From positions 1-44,043 of the forward strand of contig CACYTF010000022.1 in NCBI GenBank assembly GCA_902777335.1: 44,043 nucleotides of DNA. The letters run 5' to 3'. Both the position numbers and the translations under genes were made by a program. Below, piece after piece: positions 7,998-16,004 of the stretch. Source of the stretch: an uncultured Eubacteriales bacterium. GTDB lineage: Bacteria > Bacillota > Clostridia > Christensenellales > Aristaeellaceae. Every line of letters starts with the position of its first letter. The stretch's first letter is position 1. The notes below the pieces were generated by a model, which had not been told where the DNA came from, did not search any database, and saw only the letters and a program-made list of their open reading frames with translations.

Positions 7998-9839
7998 TCA
8001 GTTTTCCTTTAGCTTGTATTCGGTGTCCTCATCGATGATTTCCAGCATGATGTCGGCGAACACGGGGTCGAATTGCGTGCCCTTGCCCCGCTCGATCTCG
8101 CTCCGGACGGCGGCCTGCGGCAGTATGTTCCGGTAGCTGCGCCGGCTGGTCATGGCGTCGTAGGCGTCGGCCACGGCGATGATTCGCGCCTCCTCCGGTA
8201 TGTCTTCGCCGGCAAGGCCGTCGGGATAGCCCGTGCCGTCGTAGCGCTCGTGGTGCCAGCGCGCGCCGATGGCCAGCTTGGGGCGCTCCTGGATCTTCTT
8301 CAGTATTTTGTCGCCCAGGACGGGGTGGATCTTGATCTGGGCGTACTCCTCCTCGGTCAGGCGCGAGGGCTTGTTGATCACGCTGTCCGGCACGCCGATC
8401 TTTCCCACGTCGTGCAGAAGCCCGATCATGTAGATCTCGTTCTGCCGGTTCCGGCCATAGCCGAAGCGCCGGGCAATCTGACGGGCGTATTCCGCCACCC
8501 GGCCGGAGTGGCCGTTGGTGTAGGTGTCCTTGGCCTCGATGGTCTCCGCCAGGGTCTGCACCACGCGCAAGAGGAGGTTTTCGTTCTCCTGGGTCTTCAG
8601 CTCCACTTCCTCGGCCAGGTTTCTCTGAAGCCGGGAAAGCTGTATGATGTGCTTCACGCGCGCGGTCAGCACATCCGGCACGAAGGGTTTCTTGATGAAG
8701 TCCATCGCGCCCAGGTTCAGGCCCTTCATCTCGGACTCGGCATTGTCGTCGGCCGTCAGGAAGATCACGGGGATCTCCTGTCCCGGCGCCATCTCCCGCT
8801 TGAGCAGCCGCATCGTCTCAAAGCCGTCCATCTCCGGCATCCGCACGTCCAGAAGGATCACGTCGGGGCTGTTGCTGAGGATGTACTCCAGCAGCGCGCG
8901 CCCGGATTTCAGCGCCGTCACGCGCATGTGCTGCCGGCTCAGGATCAGCCCGGCCGTCTTCAGGTTGGTCACGTCGTCGTCCACCACGACCACCCAATCC
9001 GTCCGGGGCTTGATCTCCTCCTGCGCCGCGCCGCGATTCAGATTCGTCTGCCGCACTTCGGAGATGATATCGGTGCCGGGGCCGTATTCCGTCTGCTTCC
9101 AGTCCTGGATCACGCGCGAGATCACGTGGCCGATGTCCGCCTCTCCCACCTCCGGCAGCAGCAGGAACACCTGGTTCTCGCCGCTCTCCATCATCATATC
9201 GCTGCTGCGCAGCGACAGCTGCAATCTGCGCCGGAACTGCGTCATGATCTCCTGGCGCTGGCGGGCGTCATAGGCCTTTGATATCTCCACCGTAAACAAA
9301 ACCTGGAACGCGATGCCGTGATAGCGTTCCAGGTAGCGGAGCATGTGGCGGTAGACGTTGCCGAACGCCTCGCTGCCCATCCACATGCCGGTGGTGGATT
9401 CGTTGCACTCCTCCAGCGTGTTGGCGATCTCCTCCAGCGTGTTGTGGACCGGCGCGCTCTCCTCCGCGCCCGACCGCGGAACCGATGCGAGGATTTCCCG
9501 CACGCGCGCCGTCAGCTCCGCCGCCACCAGCGGCTTACCCACCACGCCGTCAGCCCCCATGGCCTGCGCGCGCGCCTCCAGATCCGGCTCCCCCTGTTCC
9601 GCCATCAGCAGCACGGGAATCCCCTTGCGCGCGTGCTTCAGGGCGGATATCGCCTCATAACCGCCGATTTCCCACAGCACGCTGCCCAGCAGGATCAGAT
9701 CCGGCCGGTTGTCCTTCAGAAACTCCATGAGCGCCTGCCCGGATTTGAACCCGGTCACGCGCATTTTCTGCTTGCAGAGTATGTGCCCCGCGTCCTGTAA
9801 CGCTTCAACACTGCTGTCCGCGACGACGATCCAATTCAT
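7998..9839 (-). CDS. REC / degenerate GGDEF / REC / HD-GYP response regulator
   Basis: This 613-residue cytoplasmic protein is the first gene of the operon. Residues 4-120 form a receiver fold that lacks the phospho-acceptor (LILLGSVLWEIGG, Gly52 in the Asp position). Residues about 150-260 look like a GGDEF domain with a destroyed signature (ENQVFLLLPE in place of GGDEF), so cyclase activity is unlikely. Residues 281-400 form an intact receiver with Asp331 (VILLDVRMPEMDG). Residues about 430-605 are a complete HD-GYP domain: NGHSGRVAEYA, LLHDVGKIG (His476/Asp477), RWHHERYDGTGYPDGL. HD-GYP proteins hydrolyse cyclic di-GMP or related dinucleotides. The start ATG at 9839 has GAGGGGAGG upstream. 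The intact receiver is a plausible phosphate acceptor from the downstream Hpt domains (inference). Confidence 0.93.
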   Translation of the reverse strand: MNWIVVADSSVEALQDAGHILCKQKMRVTGFKSGQALMEFLKDNRPDLILLGSVLWEIGGYEAISALKHARKGIPVLLMAEQGEPDLEARAQAMGADGVVGKPLVAAELTARVREILASVPRSGAEESAPVHNTLEEIANTLEECNESTTGMWMGSEAFGNVYRHMLRYLERYHGIAFQVLFTVEISKAYDARQRQEIMTQFRRRLQLSLRSSDMMMESGENQVFLLLPEVGEADIGHVISRVIQDWKQTEYGPGTDIISEVRQTNLNRGAAQEEIKPRTDWVVVVDDDVTNLKTAGLILSRQHMRVTALKSGRALLEYILSNSPDVILLDVRMPEMDGFETMRLLKREMAPGQEIPVIFLTADDNAESEMKGLNLGAMDFIKKPFVPDVLTARVKHIIQLSRLQRNLAEEVELKTQENENLLLRVVQTLAETIEAKDTYTNGHSGRVAEYARQIARRFGYGRNRQNEIYMIGLLHDVGKIGVPDSVINKPSRLTEEEYAQIKIHPVLGDKILKKIQERPKLAIGARWHHERYDGTGYPDGLAGEDIPEEARIIAVADAYDAMTSRRSYRNILPQAAVRSEIERGKGTQFDPVFADIMLEIIDEDTEYKLKEN

Positions 9840-9913
9840 CCCGTCCGGCCTCCCCTCGCGGTTGTATACAGCCGCTCTCCCAGCGGATCATTGACGATGG
9901 ATTATCCTTCCTT

Positions 9914-9943
9914 ATTATACCAGATTAAAGCGGTGGTTGTCTA
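9914..9943 (-). promoter_or_regulatory. Promoter of the signalling operon
   Basis: On the minus strand, TAGACA (9943-9938) is followed after 18 bp by a perfect TATAAT (9919-9914), about 75 bp upstream of the first start codon of the HD-GYP/kinase operon. No operator palindrome was seen. Confidence 0.75.
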
Positions 9944-9986
9944 CTGCCCGCTGGTCATATTTCGAACAACGTCCGCTCACCCAATC

Positions 9987-10087
9987 ATTATTCATTTTTC
10001 AGTCTTCAGTTTTCAGTATTCATTTAGAGAATCCTGTCGGGAGTACTGAAGAATGAAAACTGAAAACTTAAAACTGAAGAATACAAA
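9987..10087. repeat. Heptanucleotide short tandem repeats, two inverted blocks
   Basis: Bases 9987-10026 contain degenerate 7-bp units (TTTTCAG, TCTTCAG, TTTTCAG, TATTCAT). Bases 10045-10087 contain their reverse-complement type (ACTGAAG, AATGAAA, ACTGAAA, ACTTAAA, ACTGAAG). The AT-rich composition contrasts with the GC-rich surroundings. There is no coding potential. A second heptamer block of different sequence lies at 21176-21266. Confidence 0.7.
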
Positions 10088-10092
10088 GCGAA

Positions 10093-10162
10093 AATCCCGC
10101 CGGGTACGCCACAGAAAAGCCGCCCCAAGGGGCGGCTTTTCTGTGGCGTACCCGGCGGGATT
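10093..10162. repeat. 70-bp perfect palindrome copying the tRNA 3' end
   Basis: Two perfect 34-bp arms (10093-10126 and 10129-10162) flank a 2-bp centre. The right arm includes the last 19 nt of the tRNA-Arg gene with its CCA. The left arm repeats them in inverted orientation outside the gene. The inner part is an ordinary terminator hairpin; the outer part is not needed for termination. Confidence 0.95.
10112..10143 (-). terminator. Intrinsic terminator of the tRNA-Arg gene
   Basis: Directly after the CCA on the minus strand, a stem of AAAAGCCGCCCC and GGGGCGGCTTTT closes over TT. The T tract is inside the symmetric structure, so it could also stop plus-strand transcription. It is the core of the larger palindrome at 10093-10162. 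Confidence 0.8.
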
Positions 10163-10220
10163 CGAACCCACGGTCTTCAGAGTCGGAGTCTGACGCGATA
10201 TCCAGCTTCGCTACGGGTAC
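10144..10220 (-). tRNA. tRNA-Arg (anticodon CCG)
   Basis: The minus strand folds as a full cloverleaf. The acceptor stem GTACCCG pairs with CGGGTAC, with discriminator G and an encoded CCA. The D stem is GCGA/TCGC. The anticodon stem TCAGA/TCTGA closes the loop CTCCGAC, placing CCG at positions 34-36. The T arm contains GGTTCGAAT. It reads the CGG arginine codon, which is used throughout this GC-rich window. It appears to be a monocistronic transcript. Confidence 0.95.
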
Positions 10221-10233
10221 ATGCGCAAAAGAC

Positions 10234-10262
10234 ATTATAGCCCATCGGGGCGGAAATGGCAA
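10234..10262 (-). promoter_or_regulatory. Promoter of tRNA-Arg
   Basis: On the minus strand, TTGCCA (10262-10257), a 17-bp spacer and a perfect TATAAT (10239-10234) lie 14 bp before the mature tRNA 5' end. Confidence 0.8.
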
Positions 10263-10344
10263 GGGGGCAGGCGCGGAAAGACACGTTTTTTTCAAAATTT
10301 TATAATATTTCACCGTTGTCGCAAGGGTTGACAGGTCCAAAAGC

Positions 10345-10373
10345 TTGCGAATTTACATTCCTTTTGATACAAT
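10345..10373 (+). promoter_or_regulatory. Probable promoter of the plsX operon
   Basis: TTGCGA (10345-10350), a 17-bp spacer and TACAAT (10368-10373) lie 30 bp before plsX. A TTGACA at 10328 and a TATAAT at 10382 are also present but are not correctly spaced with each other. The region is AT-rich, unlike the genes around it. Confidence 0.5.
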
Positions 10374-10402
10374 AGCAAAGGTATAATATCATTGGGGGTC
10401 GT

Positions 10403-11428
10403 ATGATGAGCGAATATGTCATTGCGCTGGACGCCATGGGCGGCGACCAGGCGCCGGACGCCATCGTGGCCGGCGCCGTCGAGGCGCTGCGCCGTTTTCC
10501 GGACATCCGCATACTGCTGGCCGGGCCCGAGCAGAGGCTGAAGGCGCTGCTCTCGGGCGCGGACGACGTGGCCGGCAGGGCCGACATCCTGCCCGCGGAC
10601 GACGTGATCGAGATGGACGAACCGCCGATGCTGGCCGTGCGCAAGAAGGTCAATTCCTCGATGGTGCAGGCCATGCTGGCCGTGCGCGACGGGCGCGCGG
10701 GCGCGGTGGTTTCCGCCGGCAACACCGGCGCGGTATTGGCCTGCGGCATGCTGCGCATCGGCCGCATTCCCGGCATCGAGCGGCCGGCGCTGGCCCCGGT
10801 GATCCCCGGCGTGAAGAAGCCCTTTTTGCTGATCGACGCCGGCGCGAACGTGGACTGCCAGCCCCGGTACCTGGAGCAGTTCGGCCTGATGGGCTCGGTG
10901 TACATGCGCACCGTGATGGGCGTGGAAAACCCGGCGGTGGGCCTGGTGAACATCGGCACCGAGGCCGAGAAGGGCAACAGGCTGACCAAGGAGACCTACC
11001 GGCTGATGCAGGCGCAGACCAGCTACAGCTTCGCCGGCAACGCCGAGGCCCGGGACATTCCCACCGGCGACTTCGACGTGGTGGTGGCCGACGGCTTCGA
11101 CGGCAACATCATACTGAAGTACACCGAGGGCCTCGTCAGCGCCATGATGGGCATGCTGAAGGCCAACCTGATGGCCTCGAAGGTGTCCAAGATCGGCGCG
11201 GCCCTGTCCCGCCCCGCCTTCAGGAAGTTCAAGCGCAGCATGGACTACAACGCCTACGGCGGCGCGCCGCTGCTGGGCGTGGAGGGCGCGGTGATCAAGG
11301 CCCACGGCGCCTCCGGCGAACAGGCCATCATGAACGCCGTGCGCCAGGCCCGCGAGATGCTGGCGGGCGATGTGGCCGGCAAGATCCGCGAGGGCCTGAA
11401 GGGCCTGAGCGACACGCAGGAGCAGTAA
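10403..11428 (+). CDS. plsX: Phosphate acyltransferase PlsX
   Basis: The 341-residue protein converts acyl-ACP to acyl-phosphate, the first committed step of phosphatidic acid synthesis by the PlsX/PlsY route. Family motifs are present: ALDAMGGDQAPDAIVAGA at the N-terminus, SAGNTGAVLACG near residues 94-105, and VVADGFDGNIILKYTEG near residue 230. The length is normal. Two adjacent ATG codons (10403, 10406) are possible starts; GGGGGT at 10394 fits the second slightly better by spacing. It leads the plsX-acpP-rnc-smc-ftsY cluster typical of Firmicutes. No fapR or rpmF gene precedes it here; instead a tRNA gene lies divergently upstream. Confidence 0.96.
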   Translation: MMSEYVIALDAMGGDQAPDAIVAGAVEALRRFPDIRILLAGPEQRLKALLSGADDVAGRADILPADDVIEMDEPPMLAVRKKVNSSMVQAMLAVRDGRAGAVVSAGNTGAVLACGMLRIGRIPGIERPALAPVIPGVKKPFLLIDAGANVDCQPRYLEQFGLMGSVYMRTVMGVENPAVGLVNIGTEAEKGNRLTKETYRLMQAQTSYSFAGNAEARDIPTGDFDVVVADGFDGNIILKYTEGLVSAMMGMLKANLMASKVSKIGAALSRPAFRKFKRSMDYNAYGGAPLLGVEGAVIKAHGASGEQAIMNAVRQAREMLAGDVAGKIREGLKGLSDTQEQ

Positions 11429-11464
11429 TCAAACCGAACCATATTCTATAAGGAGGCTGTGAAC

Positions 11465-11704
11465 ATGGATCGCAACGCTATTTTCGACAAGGTGAAGGAG
11501 TATATCCTGATGCAGCTGCCCGTGGACGGCGGCAAGGTGGTGGAGAACGCCCGCATGGTGGAGGACCTGGGCGCCGACAGCGCGAACCTGATGATGCTGA
11601 TCATGGACCTGGAGAGCGAGTTCAACCTGACCGTCGAGGATGAGGCCCTGGGCACCATCAAGACCGTGGGCGACATCGTGGACTACATCCAGAAGAAGGG
11701 CTGA
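11465..11704 (+). CDS. acpP: Acyl carrier protein
   Basis: This is a 79-residue acidic acyl carrier protein that carries fatty acyl chains on 4'-phosphopantetheine. The attachment serine is in DLGADSANLMMLIMDLE. The usual DSLD motif is DSAN here, a modest variation at positions after the serine. ATG at 11465 is preferred because AGGAGG (11451-11456) sits 8 nt upstream. An in-frame GTG at 11459 lies only 2 nt from that site and is rejected. It follows plsX by 36 bp and precedes rnc by 2 bp, so the genes are co-transcribed. Confidence 0.95.
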   Translation: MDRNAIFDKVKEYILMQLPVDGGKVVENARMVEDLGADSANLMMLIMDLESEFNLTVEDEALGTIKTVGDIVDYIQKKG

Positions 11705-11706
11705 TC

Positions 11707-12378
11707 GTGAAGGCACTCTGCGAAAAGCTTGGATACACCTTCCATGATACCAAACTGCTGGAGACGGCACTGACGCATCCCTCCTTCGGGGGGGATCATC
11801 ATGTGCCGCACTATCAGCGGCTGGAATTTCTCGGCGACGCCGTGCTGGAGCTGGCGGTCAGCCGACACCTGTATTTCGAGTTTCCGCAGGTAGACGAGGG
11901 CAAGCTGACGCGCATCCGCGCGGGGCTGGTGCGGGAGGAGACCCTCAGCCGCGCCGCCCGGCGGTTGGATCTGGGCAGGTACATCCGCCTGTCCGTGGGC
12001 GAGGACCGCTCCGGCGGGCGGGACAAGCCCTCCATACTGTGCGACGTGATGGAGGCGGTGCTTGCCGCCGTGTACCTCGACGGCGGCTTTGACTGCGCCG
12101 TGGCGGTGATTCGAAGGGCCCTGGCCGACGATTTGCGCCCGAAGATGCTGGAAGACCATCTGGACGCCAAGTCCCGCCTGCAGGAGATACTGCAGCGCGA
12201 CGGCGAAATGCCCGCCTACGCGTTTATATCGATGCAGGGGCCGCCCCACGCCCCCCTGTTTCGCTACAGCGTGACCCACAACGGCCAGACCATCGGCGAG
12301 GGCGTCGGCACCAGCAAGCAGAACGCCCAGCAGGAGGCCGCGCGGGACGCGCTGCGCCGCCTGGGCCGGCTGGAATGA
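11707..12378 (+). CDS. rnc: Ribonuclease III
   Basis: This 223-residue dsRNA-specific endonuclease matures rRNA and cleaves structured RNAs. The RNase III domain has the signature QRLEFLGDAVLEL (Glu40, Asp44) and DVMEAVLAAVYLDGG (Asp113, Glu116), giving the four metal-binding acidic residues. A dsRNA-binding domain covers about residues 155-222, ending GTSKQNAQQEAARDALRRLG. The GTG start at 11707, 2 bp after the acpP stop, suggests translational coupling. The length is typical. Confidence 0.96.
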   Translation: MKALCEKLGYTFHDTKLLETALTHPSFGGDHHVPHYQRLEFLGDAVLELAVSRHLYFEFPQVDEGKLTRIRAGLVREETLSRAARRLDLGRYIRLSVGEDRSGGRDKPSILCDVMEAVLAAVYLDGGFDCAVAVIRRALADDLRPKMLEDHLDAKSRLQEILQRDGEMPAYAFISMQGPPHAPLFRYSVTHNGQTIGEGVGTSKQNAQQEAARDALRRLGRLE

Positions 12379-12424
12379 GCGCATTCCCCTGCCCCACTGA
12401 ACCGGATTGGAGCGAATACACGAT

Positions 12425-15400
12425 TTGCGACTGAAGAAACTGATAATCCACGGCTTCAAGTCCTTCGCGGACCACGTGGAGATAGACTTTGAGGACGGCA
12501 TCACCGGCGTGGTGGGCCCCAACGGCTGCGGCAAGAGCAACATCGCCGACGCGGTGCGCTGGGTGCTGGGCGAGCAGAGCGCCAAGTCGCTGCGCGGCGC
12601 GAAGATGGAGGACGTCATCTTCGGGGGCACCGAGTCCCGCCGCCGCCTGTCCTATTGCGAGGTCACGCTGGTCTTTGAAAACGACGACCACGCGCTGGCC
12701 ATCGACTTTGCCGAGGTCTCCGTCACCCGGCGGGTGTACCGCAGCGGCGAGGGCGAATACAAGATCAACGGCGCCGCCTGCCGCCTGAGGGACATCGTGG
12801 ACCTGTTCCGCGACACCGGCATCGGCAAGGACGGCTATTCGCTGATCGGCCAGGGCCGCATCGACGAGATACTGTCCGCCAAGTCCGAGGACCGGCGGCA
12901 GGTGTTCGAGGAGGCCGCCGGCATCGTCAAGTTCAAGACGCGCAAGCTGGACGCCCAGAAGCGCATCCAGCACACCCAGGAGAACCTGAACCGCGTGGAG
13001 GACATCCTCTCAGAGCTCGAGGACCGGGTGGAGCCGCTGAAGGAGCAGAGCGAGAAGGCCCGGGAATACCTGGCCCTGCGGGACGAGCTGAAGGGCCTGG
13101 ACCTGAACGTGTTTTTGGTGCGCACCGAGCGCTACGAGGCGCGCATCAAGGAGCTGAAGGAATCCGTGCAGGCCCTGGGCGAGTCGATCTTAGAGGCCAA
13201 CCAGAGCCTGGAGGCGCTGGGCGGCCAGCGGGACGAGGCGCAAGGCCAGCTGAACACCTGCGAATTTGAAAGCGGCGAGAAGCGGGAGACCGTGCAGCAG
13301 CTGATCCGCGAGGTGGAGGCCGGCGAGGGCGCGGTGCAGGTCATGCGCGAGCGCATCGCCGCCGGCGAGAAGGAGCGGGACCGCATACAGGCCCAGCAGG
13401 CCTCCGCCAGCGAGGGCAAGGCGGGCGTGCTGCGCCAGATCGAGCGCATGGGCGCGGAGATCGAAGAGGAGACCCGCGCCATCGAGGCCGCCGCGCAGGC
13501 GCTCTGCGAAGAGGAGCAGAAGCTCGAGCAGACCGAGACGAAGCTGGCCGGCATGGAGGAGGAATCCGAGGCCGCCAAGCAGCAGATCATACAGGCCATG
13601 AACCGGCTGGGCGACGTGCGCTCCCAGCGGGCGCGCCTGAGCGCCATGTCCACGGCGCTGGAGAACCAGCTGACGGCCATGGAGGCCGACCAGGCCCGGG
13701 AGCAGACCGGCAGCGAGGCGCTGAACGCCCACGTGCAGTCGGCCCGGGAGCTGCTGGAGTCCGAGAACGCCCGCAAGGCGGAGCTGGACCGGCAGGCCGC
13801 CGAGATGCAGGCCCGGGTCCAGGCGCTGGGCGAGCAGTCAAGCGCCCTTTCGGACCGGGTGACCCGTATGCAGGCCGAGCGCCAGCAGCGGGACTCCCGG
13901 CTGAAGCTGCTGCGGGAGATGCAGCGGGACTACGAGGGCTACAACAACTCCGTCAAGCAGGTGCTGCTGCAGGCCCGCCGCCAGGGCGAGGCCTCCGGCG
14001 TGCACGGCGTGGTGGCCGACCTCATCCACGTGCCCGCGCGCCTGGAGCGCGCCATGGACATGGTGCTGGGCGGCGCGCTTCAAAACATCGTGGTGGACCG
14101 GGACGAGGACGCCAAGCGCATGATCGAATACCTGCGCGCCAACCGCTTCGGCCGGGCCACCTTCCTGCCCATCGCGTCGGTCCGGGGCCGCACCCTCTCC
14201 CCCCAGGAGCGAAGCGTGCTGGCCATGCCGGGCTGCGTGGGCCTGGCCTCGGAGCTGGTGGAGTTCGACCCGAAGTATCAGGGCGTCATCGACAACCTGC
14301 TGGGCCGCACCGTGGTGGCCGAGGACCTGGCCGCGGGCATACCGATCCAGCGGGCGGGGCGCTACCAGTTCCGGCTGGTGACGCTGGAGGGCGACGTGAT
14401 GCACTCCGGCGGCTCGATGACCGGCGGCAGCGTGCAGAGCCGCATGACCAGCCTGCTCTCCCGGACCCGCGAGATCGAGGAGAGCGAGCAGGCGCTGAAG
14501 CACCTGGAGGCCCAGTTCGCCGAAGCCCGGGAGCAGTACGCCGCCATCGAGGACGAGCGCGCCGGGCTGAAGAAGGAGCGCGGCGAGCTGTACGACGAGC
14601 TGCACAAGCAGGAGGTCGTGTGCGCCCGGGCGGAGGCCCAGCTGAACGCGGCGCTGGACGAGCAGACCAGCAACGACGCCCGCGTGGCCCGCTCCGATGC
14701 GGAGCGGGAGCGCCTGCGCGCCCAATTGGAGGACGTGACGCAGAGCCTGACCGCGCTGAACGCCCAGCAGCAGGACGCGGAGAGCTCCAGCGACGACCGG
14801 CAGGCCCGGGTCAAACAGCTCTCCGAGGAAATCTACCGGCTGCGCACCGAGGCCGAGGCCCTGCGCGACGTGGTCGGCGACGCCCGCATCGCGCTGGCCT
14901 CCCGCCGGCGTGGCCTGCAGGCCGCCGTCAGCGACCGGGACAAGCTGTCCGACCAGGCGGAGAACGCCGAAAAGCTGCTGGCGGATTCCGGCGTGGCGCT
15001 GGAGGCCTGCCTGAAGGAACTGGAGCAAAACGCCGCGCTGCTGGAGAAGGACCTGGAGGCCCTGGCCGGCAACAAGGCCGCGCTGGATTCGGCCCGCGCC
15101 GACTTCGACGCGGCGGACGCCCGCCGCCTGAGCGTGCAGAAGCAGCTGCAGGCGCTGGGCGAGCAGATCGACGCGCTGCGCGCCAGCCTGGACGACTTCA
15201 GCGACCGGCACCACCGCAGCGAGCTGGCGCTGACGCGCGCGGAGGGCGAGTTCAAGCAGATCCAGGACCGCATCTGGGAGGACTACGAGCTGACCTACGC
15301 CGGCGCGGAGCCCTTCCGCCAGCCGGACTTCAAGCTGTCGGAATCGGAAAAGCGCATCACCGCCATCCGCCAGCGCATACGCGCCATGGGCACCGTGAAC

Positions 15401-15988
15401 GTGGCGGCGCTGGACGAGTACCGCCGCACCGTGGAGCGGGTGGAGGAGATGACCGGCCAGCGGGACGACCTTCTGAAGGCCCAGGCGGACCTGGAGGGCA
15501 TCGTCGCCGAGCTGGAGGCCCGCATGGAAAAGCAGTTCCGGGAGCAGTTCACGCAGATGAACGACAACTTCCAGCGCACGTTCGTGCGGCTGTTCGGCGG
15601 CGGCAAGGCCGAGCTGCGGCTTTCCGACCCGAAGGACGCGCTGAACTGCGGCATCGACATCGTGGCCCAGCCCCCGGGCAAGAAGCTGCAGATGCTGTCG
15701 CTGCTGTCCGGCGGCGAGCGCGCGCTGACCGCTATCGCCATACTGTTCGCGATACTGGACCTGAAGCCCACGCCCTTCTGCATACTCGACGAGATCGAGG
15801 CCGCGCTGGACGACGCGAACATCGATACCTACGCCGACTACCTGAAGGCCTACTCCGAAAACACGCAGTTCATCGTCATCACCCACAGAAAGGGCACGAT
15901 GGAGCGCTGCGACGCCCTCTACGGCGTGGTCATGGAGGAGAAGGGCGTCTCCAAGACGGTGTCGGTCAAGCTGAACGAAGCGGTTTAA
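12425..15988 (+). CDS. smc: Chromosome segregation ATPase SMC
   Basis: This 1187-residue SMC is the core of the bacterial condensin complex with ScpA/ScpB, which are not in the window. Its Walker A is GPNGCGKSN (31-39). Two long coiled-coil arms rich in Glu, Gln and Ala flank a hinge at about 510-660 with GGSMTGG. The C-terminal head has the signature LLSGGERALTA (from 1093) and Walker B FCILDEIEAALDD (Asp1122 region). The chosen TTG start at 12425 gives the family-typical beginning RLKKLIIHGFKSFAD. GGAG at 12409-12412 is 12 nt upstream, longer than ideal. An alternative in-frame TTG at 12407 would add six residues but has no ribosome site. Confidence 0.96.
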   Translation: MRLKKLIIHGFKSFADHVEIDFEDGITGVVGPNGCGKSNIADAVRWVLGEQSAKSLRGAKMEDVIFGGTESRRRLSYCEVTLVFENDDHALAIDFAEVSVTRRVYRSGEGEYKINGAACRLRDIVDLFRDTGIGKDGYSLIGQGRIDEILSAKSEDRRQVFEEAAGIVKFKTRKLDAQKRIQHTQENLNRVEDILSELEDRVEPLKEQSEKAREYLALRDELKGLDLNVFLVRTERYEARIKELKESVQALGESILEANQSLEALGGQRDEAQGQLNTCEFESGEKRETVQQLIREVEAGEGAVQVMRERIAAGEKERDRIQAQQASASEGKAGVLRQIERMGAEIEEETRAIEAAAQALCEEEQKLEQTETKLAGMEEESEAAKQQIIQAMNRLGDVRSQRARLSAMSTALENQLTAMEADQAREQTGSEALNAHVQSARELLESENARKAELDRQAAEMQARVQALGEQSSALSDRVTRMQAERQQRDSRLKLLREMQRDYEGYNNSVKQVLLQARRQGEASGVHGVVADLIHVPARLERAMDMVLGGALQNIVVDRDEDAKRMIEYLRANRFGRATFLPIASVRGRTLSPQERSVLAMPGCVGLASELVEFDPKYQGVIDNLLGRTVVAEDLAAGIPIQRAGRYQFRLVTLEGDVMHSGGSMTGGSVQSRMTSLLSRTREIEESEQALKHLEAQFAEAREQYAAIEDERAGLKKERGELYDELHKQEVVCARAEAQLNAALDEQTSNDARVARSDAERERLRAQLEDVTQSLTALNAQQQDAESSSDDRQARVKQLSEEIYRLRTEAEALRDVVGDARIALASRRRGLQAAVSDRDKLSDQAENAEKLLADSGVALEACLKELEQNAALLEKDLEALAGNKAALDSARADFDAADARRLSVQKQLQALGEQIDALRASLDDFSDRHHRSELALTRAEGEFKQIQDRIWEDYELTYAGAEPFRQPDFKLSESEKRITAIRQRIRAMGTVNVAALDEYRRTVERVEEMTGQRDDLLKAQADLEGIVAELEARMEKQFREQFTQMNDNFQRTFVRLFGGGKAELRLSDPKDALNCGIDIVAQPPGKKLQMLSLLSGGERALTAIAILFAILDLKPTPFCILDEIEAALDDANIDTYADYLKAYSENTQFIVITHRKGTMERCDALYGVVMEEKGVSKTVSVKLNEAV

Positions 15989-16004
15989 TACCGGAGGTGG
16001 GAAT

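Noticed and set aside
10093..10162. Attachment-site duplication at a tRNA 3' end
   Set aside because: The copy is inverted and adjacent rather than a direct repeat at a distance. No integrase or phage gene is in the window.
10328..10387. TTGACA at 10328 with TATAAT at 10382 as one plsX promoter
   Set aside because: The spacing is 48 bp. TTGCGA/TACAAT at 17-bp spacing is a better fit, though TATAAT at 10382 might be used with a poor -35.
11459..11464. GTG at 11459 as the acpP start
   Set aside because: It is only 2 nt from AGGAGG; ATG at 11465 is correctly spaced and gives a typical ACP N-terminus.
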